A DNA stretch of 46,952 nt from an uncultured Sporosarcina sp. (GTDB lineage: Bacteria > Bacillota > Bacilli > Bacillales_A > Planococcaceae): positions 1-46,952 of the forward strand of contig CANSAF010000015.1 of assembly GCA_947644645.1 (NCBI GenBank), given 5' to 3'. A program made the translations under genes and the position numbers. Below, in pieces: positions 42,543-46,952 of the stretch (the stretch's first letter is position 1; each line of letters opens with the position of its first letter). Under the pieces are notes generated by a model. That model made no database searches. It saw only the letters and a program-made list of their open reading frames with translations, and was not told where the DNA came from.

Positions 42543-43958
42543 TTAGTGTAATGTAGATTCAATTTCTTCTTTGAAATGCGTAAACCATTCGCTAAATTGC
42601 TCATCGCTTATCATTTCTTGTAAAACATCCGAACGATTACGTCCATTTTTCACTTCAAGCGTTAATATTTCTAAATCATTTATGATTTTATCGTATAAAT
42701 GTTTTTCAATGACATTACGTGTTAAATCACTATTTGAAAAAGGTGGGTTATTAAAGAATGTATAATTTTTCAACATTTGATTTGTCACGATAAAGGAGTC
42801 AGTTATTGCTTTGTTTTTCAATGGATTATGCTCAAGCTCCTGTATGAGTAAATCATTTTCATAGATTTCATTTTTTACGGGCAAATAGCCAGTTTGAATG
42901 GATAAAGACATGTTTTGCTCAATTTCTGTAAACCATTTTAAAAATAAAGCGGCACCATATTCATGTGTTTCTTCACTTTTTGTAATAGACATTCCAGCGC
43001 CTTGTTGCACGACATATTGATTGTCTTCATGGATATAAGGATAAGGTAAAACCAAAGGCTCGATTTCATAGGTGGATTGCTCAATGGTTACATCTTTTGG
43101 AAAATATCCAGCTCCCGATGTAGATGAAATAAATGCAATGACCTCACCGGTTTTTGCATCATCTGAACTAAAACGCCCTTCTTTCTTAAAATATCCATAT
43201 AAATAAGGACGATAAAGATAATCCCAAATGGCTTTACCACCTTCTTCAGTTAATGTAAATGAAGCATTGCCTTCTTTATCTATGGAAAAAAGTTGATCGC
43301 CAAATTGTTTGGAAAAAGTAAAAATAAAATTAGCAAAAGAATCATGACTAAAAAAAGATTTTCCCGTTTCTTTATAATAAATTTCAGCAACTTGGTAAAT
43401 TCCTTCCCAAGTTTGTAAAACATCATTAGTCAGTTGATGTTTATAAGCAAAAGGCTCCCAGTCTGTTTTATTGATAAAAAGATTTTCGGTTGATTTTGCA
43501 ACTGGCAATATATATGATTTTCCATCCGCTAAAAATTGTCCTTCTTTTAAGAATTCGGTGCGATAAGCAGCGAGTTCTTCGTCTGAAAAATAATTTTCTA
43601 ATGGAACTAAATCTGTTTTTCTTGCAAGTTGATAAGCATAGTCAGAATAAGCGGCAAATATATCGGGCATCGGTAAAGAACCGACTGATTCATTTGCGGC
43701 TTCAAATAAAGCAGTTTCTAGCAGAGGGATTTCCCCGTAACTTTGCGTCTCGATGATTACCCCATTTTCAGTACCAACAGTTTCGTTGAATTCAGAAACG
43801 AGTGTATCAAACTCCTCTTTAATCGTCCCATTGTAATAGTGCCATAGACTTACCGTAATCGGTTTATCAGGATTTAATAGTTTTTGTTGATCAGTGCAAG
43901 CAGTTAATACAAATAGTAAAAGGAATAAACAACTCCATTTGACTAACTTTGAATACAT
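42543..43958 (-). CDS. Extracellular solute-binding lipoprotein (family 1) without permease
   Basis: 471-residue binding protein of the sugar/oligosaccharide type (SBP family 1). The signal peptide ends in LTAC with lipidated Cys21, so it is anchored outside the membrane. ITVSLWHYYNGTIKEEFDTLVSEFN is the typical N terminus. No transporter membrane or ATPase gene is adjacent; the next gene, 19 nt on, is a Cache-GGDEF receptor. A sensory rather than transport role is inferred: ligand-loaded protein could touch the receptor. ATG 43958 has AGGTG 8 nt upstream. Confidence 0.88.
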   Translation of the reverse strand: MYSKLVKWSCLFLLLFVLTACTDQQKLLNPDKPITVSLWHYYNGTIKEEFDTLVSEFNETVGTENGVIIETQSYGEIPLLETALFEAANESVGSLPMPDIFAAYSDYAYQLARKTDLVPLENYFSDEELAAYRTEFLKEGQFLADGKSYILPVAKSTENLFINKTDWEPFAYKHQLTNDVLQTWEGIYQVAEIYYKETGKSFFSHDSFANFIFTFSKQFGDQLFSIDKEGNASFTLTEEGGKAIWDYLYRPYLYGYFKKEGRFSSDDAKTGEVIAFISSTSGAGYFPKDVTIEQSTYEIEPLVLPYPYIHEDNQYVVQQGAGMSITKSEETHEYGAALFLKWFTEIEQNMSLSIQTGYLPVKNEIYENDLLIQELEHNPLKNKAITDSFIVTNQMLKNYTFFNNPPFSNSDLTRNVIEKHLYDKIINDLEILTLEVKNGRNRSDVLQEMISDEQFSEWFTHFKEEIESTLH

Positions 43959-44099
43959 ATATTTTACACCTACTCTCAAAAGTGCTTCTATTTCTATTAT
44001 TATACACTGAAAATGCAGAAAAATCCCATTTGAGTATAGCGTTTCATAGATAGTTTCGAAAGTTGAAATATAAAAAAAGAATGAAATTGTAAAGCGTGC

Positions 44100-44149
44100 T
44101 TGACAAAATGACGAGAAGTAAAGTATCCTTTACGTAAAGTGACCTTTAC
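44100..44149 (+). promoter_or_regulatory. Promoter with two tandem palindromic operators
   Basis: TTGACA (44100-44105) with a weak -10 TATCCT (44124-44129) 18 bp on. GTAAAGTATCCTTTAC (44118-44133) is followed without a gap by GTAAAGTGACCTTTAC (44134-44149). Each is a 6-4-6 palindrome with identical arms. Their overlap with the -10 and start site suggests repression, probably by the XRE protein encoded just downstream. Confidence 0.75.
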
Positions 44150-44172
44150 TTATTAGCGTGAAGGATATGATT

Positions 44173-44220
44173 GTGAAAAACTTCAGGATGAGTCTATTGA
44201 CCTTGTTTTTATTATGTTAG
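44173..44220 (+). other. Possible leader peptide or gene remnant
   Basis: A GTG 7 nt after GAAGGA opens a 15-codon frame (VKNFRMSLLTLFLLC) that ends at a TAG overlapping the first ATG of the XRE frame. It looks like the start of a membrane or signal segment. It could be a leader peptide, a truncated gene, or chance. Confidence 0.2.
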
Positions 44221-44447
44221 AAAAATTTAAAAGAAAGGAGAAGAGTGAACTGGAAAATTCGATTAAAGAAAAACGGAATGCACTTGGCTTAACACAAGAT
44301 GAATTTGCGGAAAAATTAGAGGTTTCACGACAGACAATTATCTCTCTTGAAAGAGGAAGATATAATCCATCGTTAATACTAGCCTTTAAAATTGCAAAGT
44401 TATTCAACTGTCAAATTGAAGATGTTTTCACACCGGAGGAGGAATAG
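44214..44447 (+). CDS. XRE-family transcriptional regulator
   Basis: Small Cro/CI-type repressor. SIKEKRNALGLTQDEFAEKL and VSRQTIISLERGRYNPSL form the helix-turn-helix, and AFKIAKLFNCQIEDVF completes the domain. The frame is open from ATG 44214, which has no ribosome binding site. AAAGGAG at 44234-44240 instead points, 9 nt on, to an in-frame CTG at 44250, giving ENSIKEKRNALG as the N terminus. This matches the usual start of these proteins, so CTG initiation is possible. It precedes the membrane protein gene by 2 nt and heads the exporter operon. It likely binds the GTAAAG palindromes upstream. Confidence 0.9.
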   Translation: MLEKFKRKEKSELENSIKEKRNALGLTQDEFAEKLEVSRQTIISLERGRYNPSLILAFKIAKLFNCQIEDVFTPEEE

Positions 44448-44449
44448 GG

Positions 44450-44761
44450 ATGTATGAAGGTTTTGATTTAGGTGCTTTTTTAATGGGTTTACCATTTGGA
44501 ATTACGACTGCGTTAATTATTTTATTTTTTGTATGGCGAAAAGGAAAGAAAGAACGGAGATTTGATGAGCGCTATGAAAATATTCAACGACATGCGAAGT
44601 CAATTGGTTGGGGCATCACAACAATTGCCTTGTTGATTGGTTGGGCGATTATCATTCTTACAGAAGGCGCGAGCCCTGCATTCTTTATCTTTATGGGGGT
44701 GTGGGTTGTCCATATGCTGTCTTATATTGTTGGTGGAACGATTGCGAATGCGAAGAATTAA
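44450..44761 (+). CDS. Small membrane protein in the XRE/ABC operon
   Basis: 103 residues with three helices (about 10-28, 54-71 and 77-98). Between the first two is a basic stretch, WRKGKKERRFDERYENIQRHAKSIGW. The DERYxxIxxxA pattern is common in small membrane proteins encoded beside XRE regulators (DUF2178/DUF3796-like), but no function is known. It starts 2 nt after the regulator's stop, so it is co-translated. It may modulate the regulator or the exporter. Confidence 0.82.
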   Translation: MYEGFDLGAFLMGLPFGITTALIILFFVWRKGKKERRFDERYENIQRHAKSIGWGITTIALLIGWAIIILTEGASPAFFIFMGVWVVHMLSYIVGGTIANAKN

Positions 44762-44825
44762 AGCGAAACTTTACCGAGTTTGTTTCGTATAGTAACTAAG
44801 TAGAAAGCTGAAAGGGGTTTGACTG

Positions 44826-45725
44826 ATGACGTTAAAGATCGAACATGTTACAAAGCGATTTGGAGATTTTACAGCTGTTGAAGACTTATCGCTGACAGTT
44901 GGGGAAGGCACGATGCATGGATTTCTAGGGGCAAATGGTGCTGGAAAGACGACGACATTCCGAATGATACTCGGTTTACTCAATGCCAATGAAGGGAAAA
45001 TTACATGGAATAACCGTGCAATTAGTTATGCGACGAGTCCCGAAATTGGGTATTTACCTGAAGAGCGTGGGTTATATCCAAAGATGAAAGTTGAAGAGCA
45101 ACTCATTTTTCTAGGACAATTAAGAGGGATGAAGAAAGCGGATGCGAAACTTGCAATGACAGAGTGGTTGGAAAGAATGGAAGTTTCCCATTATAGAACG
45201 AAAAAAGTAGAGGAACTTTCAAAAGGAAATCAGCAAAAAATTCAAGTGATTGCCTCGCTTATGCATAATCCTAAATTGCTTATTTTAGATGAACCATTTT
45301 CAGGATTAGATCCTGTGAATGTTGAAATGTTAAAAAGTGCGATTTTAGATTTCAGAAAAAATGGTGCAACGATTTTATTTTCAAGTCACCGGATGGATCA
45401 TGTAGAGGAACTTTGCGAGCAATTAAGTATTGTGCACCACGGGAAGCAAATTGTAAATGGGAAACTACGTGATGTGAAACGTTCCTTTGGCAAGCAAAAT
45501 GTACGCATTCATTCTGATTATGAATTGTCTTCACTTGATCAAGTTTCAGGTGTTGAATCTGTTCATAAGTCTGTTGAAGGTAGTGTGTACCAAGTGACTT
45601 CGGAAGAAACTGCTCATATTTTATTGACGGAAGCTTTAAAATCAGGACCAATCCGTCATTTTGCGATTGAAGAACCATCGTTACAAGATATCTTTATTGA
45701 AAAGGTGGGGAAAGAGCATGCGTGA
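44826..45725 (+). CDS. ABC exporter ATPase, YhaQ/NatA-like
   Basis: 299-residue ATP-binding subunit. Walker A GANGAGKTT (near 37), signature LSKGNQQK, Walker B LLILDEPFSGLDP, and switch His in LFSSHR. The C-terminal extension of about 80 residues is typical of the NatA/YhaQ type, which works with an ABC-2 permease. AAGGGG precedes the ATG. It overlaps the permease gene by 8 bp. The transported compound (Na+, drugs or peptides in relatives) is not clear. Confidence 0.92.
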   Translation: MTLKIEHVTKRFGDFTAVEDLSLTVGEGTMHGFLGANGAGKTTTFRMILGLLNANEGKITWNNRAISYATSPEIGYLPEERGLYPKMKVEEQLIFLGQLRGMKKADAKLAMTEWLERMEVSHYRTKKVEELSKGNQQKIQVIASLMHNPKLLILDEPFSGLDPVNVEMLKSAILDFRKNGATILFSSHRMDHVEELCEQLSIVHHGKQIVNGKLRDVKRSFGKQNVRIHSDYELSSLDQVSGVESVHKSVEGSVYQVTSEETAHILLTEALKSGPIRHFAIEEPSLQDIFIEKVGKEHA

Positions 45726-46952
45726 GTTTTGGATTATTTTCAAGCAAGCTTATATTACGAAAGCAAAAGCAAAGTCATTTATCATTACAACAGCAATTAT
45801 GGTGGCTGCTATTTTTCTTTTTGCCAATATCACAAAAATCATTGATGGTGTTCAAGATGTCATGGGGGATGGGGATGACGTGAAAACATTGTACGTCATC
45901 GACGAGAGCGAGATCATTGCCGACCAATTAGCAATGCAATTGGAGGGGAGTGAATCAGGGATTGAAGTTGAAACTTCAGATTTAACGGCTGAAGCATTAA
46001 CAAAGCAAGTTACAGATGGAGAAATCGATTCTTTTTTATCGGTCGGGTTAGATAGCTCCAATACGATTACGGCAAATTATACGACAATGAGTATGATGGA
46101 TATTTCGATGCCAGCGATGATCCAAGACGCGCTTCAATCGATTCAAACAGAAATGAAGGCTTCAGAATTGTCATTGTCTGGAGAACAAGTCCAAACTTTA
46201 TTCACACCGATTCAATTTGAACAGAAAAACGTATCACCTTCTGCAAAATCGGAGGAAGAATTAAATCAAGCACGTGTCCTTGTTTATGTATTAATGTTCG
46301 TCATTTATTTCGCAGTGATCTTGTATTCAAGCATGATTGCTACTGAAGTTGCGACAGAAAAGTCTTCACGTGTGATGGAGATTTTGATTTCAAGTGTTTC
46401 GCCTGTGAAGCATATGTTTGCGAAAGTGCTTGGCATCGGCTCACTTGGTTTGACGCAAATTATCGTCTACGCCCTTGCTGGTTTTGTCGCATTTAAAACA
46501 TCTGCAACAGAAGTACCAGGTGGGATGTCGAGCTTTTTTAGTGTTTCAGATATTAATCCATTAACGCTTGTTTATGCGATTGTATTTTTCCTGTTAGGTT
46601 ATTTTCTATATGCAACACTTGCGGCGTTACTCGGCTCACTGGTCAGTCGAACAGAAGATGTTCAGCAAATGATTATGCCGATGACGATGTTAATTGTTGT
46701 GGCTTTCGTTCTTGCGATGACGGGACTAACAAATCCGGAACTTGGTTATTTGAAAATCACATCGTATATTCCATTTTTTGCACCGCTCGTTATGTTTTTA
46801 CGTGTAGGCATGCTTGATCTGCCGATGTGGGAACCACTTTTATCGATCGGCATTATGGTCGTCACAATTTTCATTCTCGGCTGGTTTGGCGCGAGAGTGT
46901 ATAAAGGTGGCGTGTTAATGTATGGTCCATCGAGATCATTGAAAGATATTAA
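45718..46952 (+). CDS. ABC-2 permease, YhaP/NatB-like (partial, runs off the window)
   Basis: Opens with ATG overlapping the ATPase gene and stays open to the last base (411 codons so far). N-terminal helix near 20-40 (FIITTAIMVAAIFLFANI), then a large extracellular domain of about 150 residues, then five helices from about residue 195, with TEVATEKSSRVMEILISSVSP as the ABC-2 signature loop. This is the NatB/YhaP topology. Partner of the preceding ATPase; C terminus not seen. Confidence 0.92.
   Translation, partial: MREFWIIFKQAYITKAKAKSFIITTAIMVAAIFLFANITKIIDGVQDVMGDGDDVKTLYVIDESEIIADQLAMQLEGSESGIEVETSDLTAEALTKQVTDGEIDSFLSVGLDSSNTITANYTTMSMMDISMPAMIQDALQSIQTEMKASELSLSGEQVQTLFTPIQFEQKNVSPSAKSEEELNQARVLVYVLMFVIYFAVILYSSMIATEVATEKSSRVMEILISSVSPVKHMFAKVLGIGSLGLTQIIVYALAGFVAFKTSATEVPGGMSSFFSVSDINPLTLVYAIVFFLLGYFLYATLAALLGSLVSRTEDVQQMIMPMTMLIVVAFVLAMTGLTNPELGYLKITSYIPFFAPLVMFLRVGMLDLPMWEPLLSIGIMVVTIFILGWFGARVYKGGVLMYGPSRSLKDI

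Noticed and set aside
44118-44149. Tandem 16-bp repeat as CRISPR or microsatellite
   Set aside because: Two palindromic units without spacers at a promoter are operators rather than an array.

Overview
The window is AT-rich chromosomal DNA of a Gram-positive bacterium of the order Bacillales, most likely family Planococcaceae/Caryophanaceae (the Sporosarcina, Lysinibacillus, Solibacillus group). Support comes from low-GC codon use, strong GGAGG ribosome binding sites, T-box, S-box (SAM-I) and preQ1-I leaders, an archaeal/eukaryote-type ProS, thioredoxin-linked ArsC, CsbD with a SigB-like promoter, a cydABCD operon and an S. aureus-like CstR. The genus cannot be fixed by eye.

Layout. 1-2067: T-box-controlled proS, with a small IS200/IS605-type element apparently inserted between the T-box terminator and the start codon. 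2216-4175: PTS-dependent dihydroxyacetone kinase dhaKLM. 4310-6865: an uncharacterised small gene, a REPIN-like inverted repeat, then a divergent arsRBC operon with a palindromic ArsR operator. 6978-10527: AlaX-type tRNA editing protein, FMN reductase, EamA transporter, a small acidic protein and CsbD. 10645-11921: a tnpB-only IS200/IS605 element whose tnpB is damaged near its 5' end. 11992-19210: an orphan gene, an overlooked 50-residue protein, an MFS exporter, a D,D-carboxypeptidase, an AI-2E family protein, a FhuF-like reductase, a CoA-transferase and a membrane rhodanese. 19246-20776: a GntR/DUF1648 pair with a candidate operator. 20921-23636: an SsuABC-like importer. 23686-26698: degenerate repeats, then an EmrE-type transporter, pepT and a lysoplasmalogenase.

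26913-31316 is a sulfur block. A CstR-like persulfide sensor has its operator inside its own promoter, and an S-box-controlled metY-metX-hom operon for methionine synthesis by direct sulfhydrylation follows. 31367-34027: BCCT transporter, and queT under a preQ1 riboswitch followed by a small HTH gene. 34443-40288: cydABCD (cytochrome bd oxidase and its thiol exporter). 40379-43958: a solute-binding lipoprotein with no permease, paired with a Cache-GGDEF protein, possibly a two-gene sensory unit. 44100-46952: an XRE-regulated ABC exporter operon with two tandem 16-bp palindromic operators; its permease runs off the end.

Most of the window is ordinary housekeeping. The parts most worth a second look are the mobile element in the proS leader, the binding protein/diguanylate cyclase pair, the CstR-methionine neighbourhood, the XRE operator array with an unusual possible CTG start, and the broken tnpB with an intact nuclease domain. 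No clearly new defence or biosynthetic system was found.
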